Positions 21,701 to 31,094 are shown, counted from the stretch's first letter. The stretch is 64,000 nt of DNA from Rahnella sp. AA (GCF_002834385.1 NZ_PITQ01000001.1:558001-622000), one strand, 5' to 3'. Numbers and translations: made by a program. The notes: generated by a model from the letters alone, not told the origin.

Positions 21701-22304
21701 CGGCTTCGGGGGGCTGGACCATGTGCTGGCATCAGGCAAGGACGTTAACGTTCTGGTGTTTGATACCGAGGTGTATTCAAACACCGGCGGTCAGTCGTCT
21801 AAATCGACACCGGCTGCCGCCATTGCGCAGTTTGCCGCCAACGGCAAGAAAACCAGGAAGAAAGATCTGGGAATGATGGCGATGAGCTACGGCTATGTTT
21901 ATGTCGCACAAATTGCGATGGGAGCTGACAGGAATCAAACATTACGGGCGATTGCTGAAGCTGAGGCGTATCCGGGGCCTTCACTCATCATCGCCTACGC
22001 GGCCTGTATCAACCACGGTTTGCGTATTGGTATGGGATGCAGCCAGCGTGAAGCCAAACGCGCTGTCGAAGCCGGATACTGGGCAAACTACCGCTATCAC
22101 CCTCAGCTAAAGGAGACGGGTAAAAATCCGTTCATCCTCGATTCAGATGAACCTGAAGAGGATTTCCAGGAGTTTCTGTCTGGCGAAGTGCGCTATTCGT
22201 CGCTTAAAAAACAGTACCCGGAATTTGCCGAATCTTTGTTTAAAAAGACCGAAGACGACGCACGCGAAAGACGCGAGGGCTATAAAAAACTCGCGTCATC
22301 CTGA
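18780..22304 (+). CDS. nifJ: Pyruvate:flavodoxin oxidoreductase
   Basis: 1174 residues, full length. Oxidises pyruvate and CoA to acetyl-CoA and CO2 and reduces flavodoxin for nitrogenase. Order: pyrimidine-binding domain starting MKTMDGNTAAAYVSYAFTD with YPITPSTPMAE; gamma domain around GLGSDGTVGANK; a ferredoxin-like insert with two [4Fe-4S] motifs (CTQCNQCAFICPH and CSGCGNCADVCP); thiamine-diphosphate domain with CGGCGETPYAK, GGDGWAYDIG and the C-terminal EVYSNTGGQSSKSTP. The start at 18780 has RBS GGAGAGTGAG. It has its own sigma-54 promoter and NifA-type sites and is followed by nifF, so the pair forms the electron-supply operon of the island. Confidence 0.97.
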   Translation: MPRKMKTMDGNTAAAYVSYAFTDVTAIYPITPSTPMAESVDEWAAQGKKNLFGQTVKIMEMQSESGAAGAIHGALQAGALATTYTASQGLLLMTPNMYKIAGELLPAVFHVSARALATNSLNIFGDHQDVMAVRQTGCAMLAESSVQQVMDLAAVAHLTAIKGRIPFINFFDGFRTSHEIQKIEVLDYEELGSLLDWDAVARFRQNALHPDHPVIRGTAQNPDIYFQEREASNKFYMALPEMVESCMSQISKLTGREYHLFNYYGAPDADRMIIAMGSVCETIQETVDYLNASGEKVGVLTVHLYRPFSLKHFFKYIPKSVSNIAVLDRTKEPGALAEPLYLDVKSAFYNSDWRPVIVGGRYALGGKDILPSHIISIFDNLASERPRDGFTVGINDDVTFTSLPRSARDLDTSSAGTTACKFWGLGSDGTVGANKSAIKIIGDKTDMYAQAYFAYDSKKSGGVTMSHLRFGHNPIKSPYLIDKADFISCSQQSYVTKYHLLAGLKPGGTFLLNCSWDVAELDEKLPVAMKRFIAENDIQFYIVNAVGTAQKLGLGGRFNMIMQSAFFKLADIIPPARAVEYLKQSIEHAYGNKGQKVVDMNNLAVDSGIESVVQVSVPGAWKHLEDKAVSPRTLPAFIKDILIPMNRQEGDSLPVSMFNGIEDGTFPSGTAAYEKRGVAINVPVWQTDKCTQCNQCAFICPHAAIRPVLISEEEMQNAPAGFSAKLASGAENAWYRLAISPLDCSGCGNCADVCPVKGKALAMQPLESQEHEIALWEHALSLAPKANPQNKFTVKGSQFEQPLLEFSGACGGCGETPYAKLVTQLFGDRMMIANATGCSSIWGASAPSIPYTTNHKGQGPTWANSLFEDNAEFGLGMLLGVDAVRDTLATHVKAALDNASEAPLDTELTACLSDWLANKDQGEGTRERAEKVVALLAGQTPGKNPHTDSIYAHRDYLAKRSHWIFGGDGWAYDIGFGGLDHVLASGKDVNVLVFDTEVYSNTGGQSSKSTPAAAIAQFAANGKKTRKKDLGMMAMSYGYVYVAQIAMGADRNQTLRAIAEAEAYPGPSLIIAYAACINHGLRIGMGCSQREAKRAVEAGYWANYRYHPQLKETGKNPFILDSDEPEEDFQEFLSGEVRYSSLKKQYPEFAESLFKKTEDDARERREGYKKLASS

Positions 22305-22369
22305 GTGGAAACGGCGGGTCGTAATGGCGATAACGTTTTAATAAACCTATGATATATAAGGAGATGATT

Positions 22370-22903
22370 ATGGCTACAATCGGTATTTTTTTTGGGTCTG
22401 ATACCGGACAAACAAGAAAAGTCGCAAAACTTATTCACCAGAAACTGGACGGGATTGCTGATGCTCCTCTGGATGTCAGGCGCGCCACCAGCGAACAGTT
22501 TTTGTCCTACCCGGTTTTACTCTTAGGAACGCCAACGCTGGGGGATGGCGAGCTGCCGGGTGTCGACGCCGGCAGTCAGTATGACTCCTGGCAGGAGTTT
22601 ACAGACACGCTTTCAGAAGCTGACCTGACCGGTAAGACGGTGGCATTATTTGGGCTGGGCGATCAGCTTAACTATTCCAAAAATTTTGTCAGCGCTATGC
22701 GCATCCTGTATGACCTCGTTATTTCGCGTGGTGCCAGCGTGGTCGGTAACTGGCCGCGTGAAGGCTATAAGTTTTCGTTTTCCGCCGCGCTGCTGGAAAG
22801 CAATGAATTTGTCGGCCTGCCGTTGGATCAGGAAAATCAATATGATCTGACGGAAGAGCGCATAGACAGCTGGCTGGAGAAGATTAAGCAAGCTGTACTC
22901 TGA
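22370..22903 (+). CDS. nifF: Nitrogen-fixation flavodoxin
   Basis: 177 residues, a long-chain flavodoxin that carries electrons from NifJ to the nitrogenase Fe protein. The FMN-phosphate loop is FFGSDTGQTRKVAK near the N terminus, and the FMN-stacking loops include LGTPTLGDGELPG and LFGLGDQLNYSKNF. The start at 22370 is chosen because AAGGAG lies at 22358-22363; upstream in-frame codons give an unlikely MIYKEMI extension. It lies 65 bp after nifJ without a promoter of its own and ends before a strong terminator. Confidence 0.95.
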   Translation: MATIGIFFGSDTGQTRKVAKLIHQKLDGIADAPLDVRRATSEQFLSYPVLLLGTPTLGDGELPGVDAGSQYDSWQEFTDTLSEADLTGKTVALFGLGDQLNYSKNFVSAMRILYDLVISRGASVVGNWPREGYKFSFSAALLESNEFVGLPLDQENQYDLTEERIDSWLEKIKQAVL

Positions 22904-22932
22904 CGGAGAAAATAGCATTTGTACGCCATCTG

Positions 22933-22960
22933 AAGACCAGCTAAAAGGCTGGTCTTTTTA
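22933..22960 (+). terminator. Terminator after nifF
   Basis: AAGACCAGC / GCTGGTCTT, 9-bp perfect stem, 6-nt loop, then a T-run. It closes the nitrogen-fixation island. Confidence 0.9.
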
Positions 22961-23859
22961 CAGATCTTTCACACGCCTCTGCGTTTTCAGACTGACATGC
23001 CCGCATTTTTATTCCCTCGTTTTTTATTCGTCAATCAGACTGTTGTCTGCCCGACGTTTTTTATTATTTATCCCTGTTATTTGATAACCTCCTGCAAGTG
23101 AACGCGATAAAGCATGACTTAAGTGAAATATTTAACATTTGGTCTGTGATTATTTAAGATAACTCTTTATAGCTTCAGCCCGTAAAAATCGGATAATTGC
23201 CTTTATTTTATTGAAATATCGGCCATTAGGCTATTAGTCCATCTTATTAAGATATCTCTTAGAGATTTTAAAGATAAAGGAAAAAGTTAATTAAGATACA
23301 TATCTGTGTATAAAAAACCAATAGTTTAGTATTCCTGCGTTATTTTTCAGAAAATAACCTATTTATGGTGTTTTAGTGTTTATTTTTGGTAAAAAATTAA
23401 AGCTAAATTTACTCTCAAAATAGAGTATTCTCCTGTTTTAATGTAAAGATTTAGGTAGATCAGTGTTCAAATGAAACACTGTGAATGAGAGGTATTCTTA
23501 ATGAGATAGTTCTTAGATTTTACCGGATATTAATGTCAAAGCGTCGTATAGCTCACATTTCCGAGGGTGATAACTAGCTTGCATAGGAATTCGCCTAGTA
23601 AAGAGTGATGAATTTAACGATAAGATAGTGTAAATCGATCGGCAAAACCTATTGTTTGGTGTGATTATGAGCGAGAAAAACGATTTGAAGAGTTTCGGCT
23701 GCGTATTACTCTACATACAGTTACTGAAAAGGTTTAAATATGATTTAAGACGAATTTAATGATTCGTTTTTCTTATATTGTTCTGAGAGTGCTTTATTCT
23801 TTCCTGGATTTTCGGGGCAGAGTTTGAGCGTTTTTAAACCCACATGATTAGGCGGCCCA
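22961..23859. other. 900-bp AT-rich gene-free stretch between nifF and the EPS region
   Basis: No credible ORF with an RBS is seen on either strand. The stretch is markedly AT-rich. Two small items stand out: a near-palindrome TAAGATATCTCTTA at 23248-23261 that resembles an RcsAB box, and an inverted repeat CAGTGTT / AACACTG at 23461-23481. The long AT-rich leader suggests a complex, H-NS-type regulated promoter for the LuxR-type gene; this is inference. Confidence 0.5.
23248..23261. promoter_or_regulatory. Possible RcsAB-like box
   Basis: TAAGATATCTCTTA keeps the TAAGA...TC.TA ends of the RcsAB consensus and lies in front of the LuxR-type/EAL/EPS block. It is about 600 bp from the nearest gene, so support is weak. 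Confidence 0.25.
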
Positions 23860-24456
23860 ATGCCTCGGGTAATAATCTGGAGTGAGTGCCAATTTACCAA
23901 ATTGGCGTTGAAAGAAATAATCTCCAAGAAGCTACCTTACGTTAACGGTGTCATCTCGTTTGATCAGGATGATGAGGTAAACTTCTATACAAAAGATTAT
24001 CTGATCATCGACCCATCAGGCGGTGGTTTCCATAAATGCTACGAGTTTTTGAGAGAGAATTTGAATGTTTTAGACCCGGAGAGGATCCTCATTGTATCTT
24101 CTGCGGTCGATGTATTGATGCTGGAACTGTTGCTAAAAAAAGAGTTTAAGTTTCTTAAAAAGAAGAAAACACTTTCTGCAATAGCCGGTGAGGTCGAGCA
24201 GTTTATCCAGCTGCAGGGCATCGCAATTAACAAGGAGTCGTTTAATTACAATATTACGAAAATGGAAGAAAAAGTTTTAGTGATGATGATGTCCGGCCTG
24301 TCAGTCACGAGCATTTCAAATATTTTAAAGCTCAGTGTGAAGACCATAAGCGTTCACAAATGCAATTCATTAAGAAAGATAGGCGTTGATGCGAGCAGCA
24401 GCTCGGCTTTGTTCTTTTTGCATAAACATACTGTGGGAAACAGAATTGTCAGGTAA
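23860..24456 (+). CDS. LuxR-family (RcsA-like layout) transcriptional regulator
   Basis: 198 residues. The N-terminal 130 residues are a small alpha/beta domain without a phospho-acceptor pattern (starts MPRVIIWSECQFTKLALKEI). The C-terminal 60 residues form a GerE-type HTH: KMEEKVLVMMMSGLSVTSIS followed by NILKLSVKTISVHKCNSLRK. Size and layout match RcsA and similar fimbrial or capsule regulators rather than response regulators. RBS AGGCGG lies 5-6 nt before the ATG. The EAL-like gene starts 62 bp later in the same direction, so the two are probably one regulatory pair controlling surface polysaccharide or motility. The target is inference. Confidence 0.8.
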   Translation: MPRVIIWSECQFTKLALKEIISKKLPYVNGVISFDQDDEVNFYTKDYLIIDPSGGGFHKCYEFLRENLNVLDPERILIVSSAVDVLMLELLLKKEFKFLKKKKTLSAIAGEVEQFIQLQGIAINKESFNYNITKMEEKVLVMMMSGLSVTSISNILKLSVKTISVHKCNSLRKIGVDASSSSALFFLHKHTVGNRIVR

Positions 24457-24518
24457 AAAATAATTATTTTCTAAGCGATAATCGCATTTTTTGAATCGCA
24501 TTTTTTCAGGGGGAGTAG

Positions 24519-25205
24519 ATGCATCCGGTGAAGAGGAGTTTTCCAGGCTATATCTATGAACCCATTGTCTCTGTCGCCGGAGTCTTTCTGGGCTTTGAGC
24601 TGGTCAGGAAAATAGAAAGTAATGAAAGCCTAATAAACTCAAGTGATTATGACGATAATCTGGCAACGGAAAAGAGAATAAGGATATTTTATGATCAGCT
24701 AACTATCGCTTGTGTGAATGAAAGAGTGTTTATCGATAATAAATTTTTATTATCGATAAATATCGACTATGAAATCGCTGTTCATATAACCAATAATCAG
24801 GCAATACGAAAAATGCTCCAACAGTATTGCTATATCAGATTGGAGGTTAACGAAGATTTTCCGGAGTTCAGTAACGGAGCCGGGCGGCTGGTGCTTCAGT
24901 CTCTGTCAGCGTGTTGCCCGCTGTGGTTGGATAACTTTGGAGCAGGAAAAACCAACCTCACTCTGGTCATGCAGGAAAGGTTTGAATATATAAAAATTAG
25001 CAAGGTATTTTTTTGGCAACACCAGGGAACCATTTCACTTAGAAAAATGATAGATCATCTCAACCCGTATTGCTCAGGCGTGATAGTCAATGGTGTCGAA
25101 AATTCACAGCATCTTGAGTATTTAAGCGGCAGTAATATCCGGGCAATGCAAGGGGCCTTGTGGAACCCTTATTGTCAGGATGAATTAATACAGTCTTTTT
25201 TTTGA
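24519..25205 (+). CDS. Degenerate EAL-domain protein (YdiV-like, probably not a phosphodiesterase)
   Basis: 228 residues, a stand-alone EAL domain. Conserved landmarks are recognisable but altered: the EAL signature reads GFELVRK (E27 kept), the metal-binding DDFG loop is LDNFGAGK (second Asp to Asn), KID reads KIS, and the AEGVE motif reads VNGVE (catalytic-loop Glu to Asn). With several metal ligands lost, c-di-GMP hydrolysis is unlikely. Such proteins (YdiV/RflP, BluF) act through protein binding, for example on FlhDC. RBS GGGGGAG precedes the ATG. It lies between the LuxR-type gene and the EPS operon, with two FliA-dependent chemoreceptors elsewhere in the window. Confidence 0.82.
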   Translation: MHPVKRSFPGYIYEPIVSVAGVFLGFELVRKIESNESLINSSDYDDNLATEKRIRIFYDQLTIACVNERVFIDNKFLLSINIDYEIAVHITNNQAIRKMLQQYCYIRLEVNEDFPEFSNGAGRLVLQSLSACCPLWLDNFGAGKTNLTLVMQERFEYIKISKVFFWQHQGTISLRKMIDHLNPYCSGVIVNGVENSQHLEYLSGSNIRAMQGALWNPYCQDELIQSFF

Positions 25206-25340
25206 TGACGTAAATATTTATGGTGATGAAATCACTAACATGGTTTGTTAGTGTCTTCGTTATTATAAATTTATGAATATATATCGCCTGAAATATTACG
25301 GCGAGGGGTGATTGCGTTAATTATTATTTGAGTTTGATAG

Positions 25341-25379
25341 GGCATATTGGTGGCCGTAAACCAGGGGCGGTAGCGTAGC
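25341..25379 (+). promoter_or_regulatory. JUMPstart / ops element of the EPS operon
   Basis: GTAAACCAGGGGCGGTAGCG is nearly identical to the E. coli JUMPstart; the RfaH-recruiting ops core GGCGGTAG is at 25366-25373. It lies about 200 bp before wbaP and predicts RfaH-dependent antitermination through the long polysaccharide operon. Confidence 0.9.
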
Positions 25380-25579
25380 AAAATTTAAGGAAGACATCAG
25401 AATGTAAAATAATTACGCATTTCTTCTCGCGACGTAAGTTAATCAGCGATAGTTTTATGTTTTCATTAAAAAGACTGATGCTGAGAACCTTCTCTTCGAC
25501 ATGATATTAATCATCATAAAAATCACTTCCTGCAACTCATGGGGCGGTGATAATTATCGCTAATTACTGTGAGGTGTAT

Positions 25580-27010
25580 ATGACATTTCTCACCAGGAAC
25601 CTTTGGGCGAGCTTATTACTCGCTTTATCCGATTTTCTCAGCTTCACCCTTTCACTGTATCTGGCAAAGTGGATACTCAGTGGCGCGATGACACACTTTG
25701 AACAACGTATTCCCGATGCACAAACTTCAGGATGGATTGCACTGCACAGTGTATTAGCATTTTGTTGTGTAGCGTGGTTCCACTTAAGGTTAAGGCATTA
25801 TTATTATCGCAAGACGTTTTGGTTCGAACTGAAAGAAATACTTCGTACGTTGTTAATTTTTGCTTTGATCGAAATTGCGGTGATCGCGTTTGCTAAATGG
25901 TACTTCTCCCGGTATTTGTGGGTGCTGACCTGGATGCTGGTACTGGTATTGGTACCGCTGGCAAGGATGATGACCAAACGGGCGCTGGACTCCTTTGGCC
26001 TGTGGGAACGGGATGCGATTATCATTGGCAGCGGCAATAACGCCAGAGAGGCTTACAGTGCGATAAAGAGCGACAGGAATCTGGGATTACGTGTCATCAG
26101 ATTCATTTCAAGTGAGCGCGACGACCAGCCCGGCGATACGATTGAGGGCGTGGCGGTTATGCCTTCTGACGAAAACTGGGTACGGACCCGTGTCGATAAA
26201 AAGACCCAGTTTATTGTGGCGGTAGAATCGCATCAAAGCGGCATCCGTAATGCGTGGCTGCGGGTATTTATGATCAACGGCTACCGTTCGGTTTCGGTGA
26301 TACCGACCCTGCGAGGTATGCCGCTGGATAACACGGATATGTCATTCCTCTTCAGTCAGGAGGTGATGATTTTTCGTGTGCACCAGAATCTGGCGAAATG
26401 GTCTTCGCGCGTGACCAAACGGTTGTTTGATATTGTTGCTTCTCTGGCGATTATCGTTTTGCTCTCGCCTTTGCTCATCTATATCAGCCGAAAAGTCAGA
26501 AAGGACGGCGGCCCGGCAATTTACGGGCATGAGCGGATTGGTCAGTCAGGTAAGCCGTTTAAATGCCTGAAGTTCCGTTCGATGGTAATCAACTCGAAAG
26601 AGGTGTTGGAAAACCTGTTAGCCACGAACCCGGAAGCACGCCAGGAGTGGGATCTGACGTTCAAGCTCAAGAGTGACCCGCGCATTACACCTATTGGCAA
26701 TTTCCTGCGCAGAACCAGTCTGGATGAGCTGCCACAGCTATTTAACGTTCTGAAGGGGGAGATGAGCCTGGTCGGCCCACGGCCAATCATTACCGCTGAG
26801 CTTGGGCGGTATTACGATGAGGTGGAGTATTATCTGCTCAGCAAACCGGGTATGACCGGGCTTTGGCAGGTCAGTGGTCGCAGTGAAGTGGATTATTCAA
26901 CGCGAGTCTACCTTGATGCCTGGTATGTAAAAAATTGGTCAATGTGGAATGATATTGCCATTTTATTTAAGACCGTCGGTGTTGTACTGAGAAAAGAGGG
27001 AGCTTACTGA
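25580..27010 (+). CDS. wbaP: Undecaprenyl-phosphate hexose-1-phosphate transferase (WbaP/AmsG type)
   Basis: 476 residues. It starts the repeat unit by moving galactose-1-P (or glucose-1-P) from the UDP-sugar to undecaprenyl phosphate. Four N-terminal membrane helices (to about residue 135), a CoA-binding-like domain with IIGSGNNAREAY, a fifth membrane segment, and the polyprenyl glycosylphosphotransferase domain with FKCLKFRSM, the RRTSLDELPQL loop and LVGPRP. The architecture equals Salmonella WbaP and Erwinia AmsG (which has the same length), so galactose is favoured. Start at 25580 because of RBS GAGGTG; an upstream frame start adds an unlikely leader. First gene of the EPS operon. Confidence 0.93.
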   Translation: MTFLTRNLWASLLLALSDFLSFTLSLYLAKWILSGAMTHFEQRIPDAQTSGWIALHSVLAFCCVAWFHLRLRHYYYRKTFWFELKEILRTLLIFALIEIAVIAFAKWYFSRYLWVLTWMLVLVLVPLARMMTKRALDSFGLWERDAIIIGSGNNAREAYSAIKSDRNLGLRVIRFISSERDDQPGDTIEGVAVMPSDENWVRTRVDKKTQFIVAVESHQSGIRNAWLRVFMINGYRSVSVIPTLRGMPLDNTDMSFLFSQEVMIFRVHQNLAKWSSRVTKRLFDIVASLAIIVLLSPLLIYISRKVRKDGGPAIYGHERIGQSGKPFKCLKFRSMVINSKEVLENLLATNPEARQEWDLTFKLKSDPRITPIGNFLRRTSLDELPQLFNVLKGEMSLVGPRPIITAELGRYYDEVEYYLLSKPGMTGLWQVSGRSEVDYSTRVYLDAWYVKNWSMWNDIAILFKTVGVVLRKEGAY

Positions 27011-27279
27011 TTCATTTTAATCATTTTCTATCATCATATTTTGAAGCCGATATGCCAAGCTTCAGACTATTCATAAGATGACAATCTTTCTCAGTACTAT
27101 TCTCTCCTCGATTTTAATATCTTCATGCCTCAGGTAGGGTTATCTGAATACTGCGGCATGAAAATATTTTAGTTTTTCTTACTATCTACACACAGGAATA
27201 AGAAATTGAGACTGTCGGATTAGAGTGGGGAGAACTCTGACTGGCAGATATTAAACCTGACTATAGATGACGTGATATA

Positions 27280-28413
27280 ATGAAAAATAGTTTTTTGAGT
27301 CTTTCGCTAATGGTATCAACATTGGGATTGTTAAGTGGTTGTACTGTCATTCCTGGACAGCACCTTAATACGACGGGGAAGAACGTCGTAGAACAGCCTG
27401 ATAATAACTACAATATTGATAAGCTAGTCAATATTTATCCCCTGACCCCCTCTCTGGTAGATAGCCTTCGCCCTGAATCGGTCACGGCACGCCCTAACCC
27501 GCAGTTAGACCTTCAGCTAAAAAATTATGAATATCGCATTGGCGTCGGTGATGTATTAATGGTGACGGTATGGGATCACCCGGAGTTAACGACGCCAGCG
27601 GGGCAATACAGAAGTGCAAGCGATACGGGTAACTGGGTTAATTCGGATGGAACAATTTTTTATCCCTATATTGGTAAATTAAAAGTAGCCGGAAAAACGG
27701 TCAGTGAAGTCAGAAGTGAAATTAGCAATCGTCTGGCAACGTATATTGAAAGCCCGCAGGTCGATGTCAGCATAGCGGCTTTCCGGTCTCAGAAAATTTA
27801 TACGACAGGGGAAGTCGTTAAATCGGGCCAGCAACCGATTACGAATATCCCATTGACCATTATCGATGCAATCAATGCCGCAGGGGGGCTGGCGCCGGAT
27901 GCTGACTGGCGTAATGTCGTGCTGAACCACAACGGTAAAGATAGCCAAATCTCGCTGCATGCCCTGATGCAAAAGGGGGACCTGACTCAGAACAGGCTGC
28001 TTTATCCCGGGGATATCCTCTTTGTACCGCGCAATGACGATTTGAAAGTGTTTGTGATGGGCGAGGTGGGTAAACAGAGCACGCTCAAAATGGACCGTAG
28101 CGGTATGACGCTTGCTGAGGCGTTGGGGAGCTCAGAAGGGGTTTCCCAGAGCATGGCCGATGCGACCGGGATATTTGTTATCCGCGCGTTGAAGGGGGAT
28201 AAACAAGGAAAGATCGCCAATGTCTATCAGCTGAATGCGAAAGATGCATCTGCAATGGTGATGGGTACGGAATTCCAATTGCGACCTTACGATATTGTCT
28301 ATGTGACGGCTGCGCCTGTTGTCCGCTGGAACCGTGTTATATCGCAAATCGTGCCGACCATCTCTGGTGTGCATAATACCATTGAGGCCATTCGTTATAT
28401 TAACAACTGGTAA
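27280..28413 (+). CDS. wza: Outer-membrane polysaccharide export lipoprotein
   Basis: 377 residues, the octameric outer-membrane channel through which group 1 capsule or EPS leaves the cell. Lipoprotein signal [21 protein letters not shown] with lipobox LLSGC, then the poly-export domain ([18 protein letters not shown]), two SLBB domains, and the C-terminal amphipathic helix ([13 protein letters not shown]). The RBS is weak. It is preceded by a 270-bp gap after wbaP. With wzb and wzc it forms the export and control module, in the order of the Erwinia ams and E. coli K30 loci. Confidence 0.95.
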   Translation: MKNSFLSLSLMVSTLGLLSGCTVIPGQHLNTTGKNVVEQPDNNYNIDKLVNIYPLTPSLVDSLRPESVTARPNPQLDLQLKNYEYRIGVGDVLMVTVWDHPELTTPAGQYRSASDTGNWVNSDGTIFYPYIGKLKVAGKTVSEVRSEISNRLATYIESPQVDVSIAAFRSQKIYTTGEVVKSGQQPITNIPLTIIDAINAAGGLAPDADWRNVVLNHNGKDSQISLHALMQKGDLTQNRLLYPGDILFVPRNDDLKVFVMGEVGKQSTLKMDRSGMTLAEALGSSEGVSQSMADATGIFVIRALKGDKQGKIANVYQLNAKDASAMVMGTEFQLRPYDIVYVTAAPVVRWNRVISQIVPTISGVHNTIEAIRYINNW

Positions 28414-28428
28414 CAACTGGGATTTAAT

Positions 28429-28863
28429 ATGTTTGACTCTGTCTTGGTGGTGTGCACAGGTAATATTTGTCGCTCGCCGATTGCCGAGAGGATCTTAATT
28501 AGTCACCTGCCAGAGCTGAATGTTAGCTCGGCAGGAATAGAGGCGCTAAAAGGTAAGGATGCGGATGTCTCAGCAATAGCTGTTGCTGAAAAACACGGGC
28601 TATCCTTATGTGGTCATAAGGGAAAACAATTTAACTTCACGCAAATGCAAAAATATGATCTTATTTTAGTCATGGAAAGATTACATATCGAATACATCAC
28701 TAAAAACCACCCAGAGTGCAGAGGGAAAACGATGTTGCTTGGACATTGGATGGATAAAAGAGAAATTCCCGATCCTTACATGAAGGGGCCGGAGGCATTT
28801 GAGTTTGTTTTTCGATTAATTGACCAAGCTTGTCAGTATTGGGTTGATAAACTCAGTACATAA
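28429..28863 (+). CDS. wzb: Low-molecular-weight protein tyrosine phosphatase
   Basis: 144 residues; dephosphorylates the Wzc tyrosine tail and so permits polymer assembly. Active-site loop VCTGNICRSP (nucleophile Cys and Arg of C-X5-R) near the N terminus and the general-acid loop IPDPYMKGPEAFEFV near residue 115. It starts 15 bp after wza and ends 19 bp before wzc. Confidence 0.95.
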   Translation: MFDSVLVVCTGNICRSPIAERILISHLPELNVSSAGIEALKGKDADVSAIAVAEKHGLSLCGHKGKQFNFTQMQKYDLILVMERLHIEYITKNHPECRGKTMLLGHWMDKREIPDPYMKGPEAFEFVFRLIDQACQYWVDKLST

Positions 28864-28882
28864 CTAATCAGGGAATTAACGC

Positions 28883-31045
28883 ATGCGGTCAGCAATTTCA
28901 GTTACTCCACATGATAATGAATCGAAAGAGTTTGATTTAAATCGCTTGTTTGGTGCGCTATTAGACCATTATAAGCTGGTTGTCAGCATTACGGTGACAA
29001 TAACTATACTTGCTGTTATATATACATTATTGGCTACACCAATATACAAAGCTGATGCTTTAATCCAGGTTGAGCAAAAACAAGGTAATGCCATTCTTGA
29101 CAGCATTAGCCAGATTTTGCCCGAGACCCAGCCGCAATCACAACCTGAAATAGCATTGCTACAATCGAGAATGATTCTTGGTGATACAATTGATGATCTT
29201 AATCTTCAAGCTGATGTATCGGAAAAGTATTTTCCGATCTTCGGAAGAGGCATTTCCCGCTTAATGGGTGAAGAAAATCAAAGCATTAAAGTAAGTAAGC
29301 TATTTATACCTAAGCACAGTTCTGCTACACCAGAAGTCACCCTGACAGTCATAGATAAAATGCATTACACAATTAGCGTCGATTCTAATGACTACAATGG
29401 TCAGGTAGGTGTCCTCGTAGATAACCCGCAGGTTTCTATTTTAGTCGACAGAATAGATGCGAAACCTGGTACGAAATTTTCGGCAAAATATTCAAATAAG
29501 CTGGATGTGATTAGTGATCTGCAAAAAAATATATTAGTTGCGGATGAAGGGAAAGATACCGGGATGCTCACACTGACATTGATGGGAAGCGACCCTGCGA
29601 AAATATCCCAGATACTGAACAGCGTGAGTAACAATTATTTAGCTCAGAATATTGCCCGACAAGCAGCACAGAATGAGAAGAGTCTAGATTTCTTACAAAT
29701 CCAATTACCGAAAGTACGTTCAGATCTCGACAATGCCGAGGATAAAATGAACGCATATAGACGCGAAAAGGATTCTATTGACCTTTCTCTGGAAGCCAAA
29801 TCAATACTCGATCAGATTGTTAATGTAGATGATCAACTCAACCAATTAACATTCAGAGAGGCTGAAATTTCTCAATTGTATACAAAAGAGCACCCTATTT
29901 ATAAAGCTCTTTTAGAAAAACGTAAAACACTACAAGATGAGAAAGATAAACTGAGTAAACAGGTATCTGCTATGCCTGTGACCCAGCAGGAAGTTTTGAG
30001 ATTGAGCCGCGATGTTGAATCCGGGCGTGCCGTCTATATGCAACTGCTAAATCGTCAGCAGGAGCTAGAAATAGCTAAATCAAGTGTTATTGGCAACGTC
30101 AGAATCATCGACCATGCAGTGACAGAAACTAAGCCAGTCAAACCGCAAAAAATAATCATTGTCGCAATTGCTTTTATTTTAAGCTTGGTGTTGTCTGTCA
30201 TTATTGTGGTGTTAAAGGAATTCTTGCATAAAGGCGTTGAAACACCTCAGCAACTGGAGAACCTGGGATTAAATGTCTATGCAAGCATCCCTAACTCTGA
30301 TTGGATGATGAAAAATGCCAAAATAATGTTAAGCAAAAAAAATAAAAATGTAATAAATGGGGCTGAAGAAATGTTGGCTATTGATAACCCTACTGATATT
30401 GCCATAGAGGGAATAAGAAGCCTGCGAACAAGTTTGCATTTTGCCATGATGGAATCCGATAATAATGTCGTAATGATTTCCGGGCCAAACCCAAGAGCAG
30501 GAAAATCATTTATCAGTGCCAACCTGGCTGTTGTTATGGGACAGGTCGAGAAAAAAGTCTTATTGATCGATGGTGATATGCGTAAAGGCCTCTTTCATAA
30601 AGTCATGGGTCTCCCAGACAGCATAGGACTCTCGGATCTTCTTGCGAAAGACATTAATTACGAAGATGTCATAAAACCAATTAAAAATTTGAATATTGAT
30701 TTTATAGGGAGAGGAAAGATACCCCCAAACCCTGCGGAACTCCTGATGAGTACCAGATTTGAGAATTTTATCAAATGGGCAACTAAAAATTATGATTTAA
30801 TTATCATTGATACGCCGCCAATACTTGCTGTAACAGATGCTGCAATAATCGGTCGATTTGCTGGAACAAGCTTGATCGTAGCCAGGTTTGAAGAGACAAC
30901 GACGAAAGATATAGAATTAAGCATGAGGCGTTTCGAGCAAAGCGGCGTGAATATATCCGGGTGCGTATTGAATGGTATTATAAAACGGCATAGTAGTTAC
31001 TATAATTATTATGGTTATGAATATACCAGTGCATCTAACAAATAG
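28883..31045 (+). CDS. wzc: Polysaccharide co-polymerase / BY-family tyrosine autokinase
   Basis: 720 residues. Inner-membrane protein that drives chain growth and contacts Wza. TM1 at about 31-51, a long periplasmic domain with coiled coil (about 260-400), TM2 at about 425-445, then the cytoplasmic kinase with Walker A GPNPRAGKSF (534-543), Walker A' LLIDGDMRKG and Walker B-like IIIDTPPILAVTDA. The tail SSYYNYYGYEYTSASNK carries six closely spaced tyrosines as autophosphorylation sites. Third gene of the export module; intact. Confidence 0.95.
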   Translation: MRSAISVTPHDNESKEFDLNRLFGALLDHYKLVVSITVTITILAVIYTLLATPIYKADALIQVEQKQGNAILDSISQILPETQPQSQPEIALLQSRMILGDTIDDLNLQADVSEKYFPIFGRGISRLMGEENQSIKVSKLFIPKHSSATPEVTLTVIDKMHYTISVDSNDYNGQVGVLVDNPQVSILVDRIDAKPGTKFSAKYSNKLDVISDLQKNILVADEGKDTGMLTLTLMGSDPAKISQILNSVSNNYLAQNIARQAAQNEKSLDFLQIQLPKVRSDLDNAEDKMNAYRREKDSIDLSLEAKSILDQIVNVDDQLNQLTFREAEISQLYTKEHPIYKALLEKRKTLQDEKDKLSKQVSAMPVTQQEVLRLSRDVESGRAVYMQLLNRQQELEIAKSSVIGNVRIIDHAVTETKPVKPQKIIIVAIAFILSLVLSVIIVVLKEFLHKGVETPQQLENLGLNVYASIPNSDWMMKNAKIMLSKKNKNVINGAEEMLAIDNPTDIAIEGIRSLRTSLHFAMMESDNNVVMISGPNPRAGKSFISANLAVVMGQVEKKVLLIDGDMRKGLFHKVMGLPDSIGLSDLLAKDINYEDVIKPIKNLNIDFIGRGKIPPNPAELLMSTRFENFIKWATKNYDLIIIDTPPILAVTDAAIIGRFAGTSLIVARFEETTTKDIELSMRRFEQSGVNISGCVLNGIIKRHSSYYNYYGYEYTSASNK

Positions 31046-31094
31046 AATATTATGCATTTAATTCTAAGGGTATTGTAAATTAGAAGGTTAAAAT

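Noticed and set aside
23745-23927. Minus-strand 60-codon frame in the AT-rich gap
   Set aside because: Overlaps the start of the LuxR-type gene, no RBS, no family resemblance.
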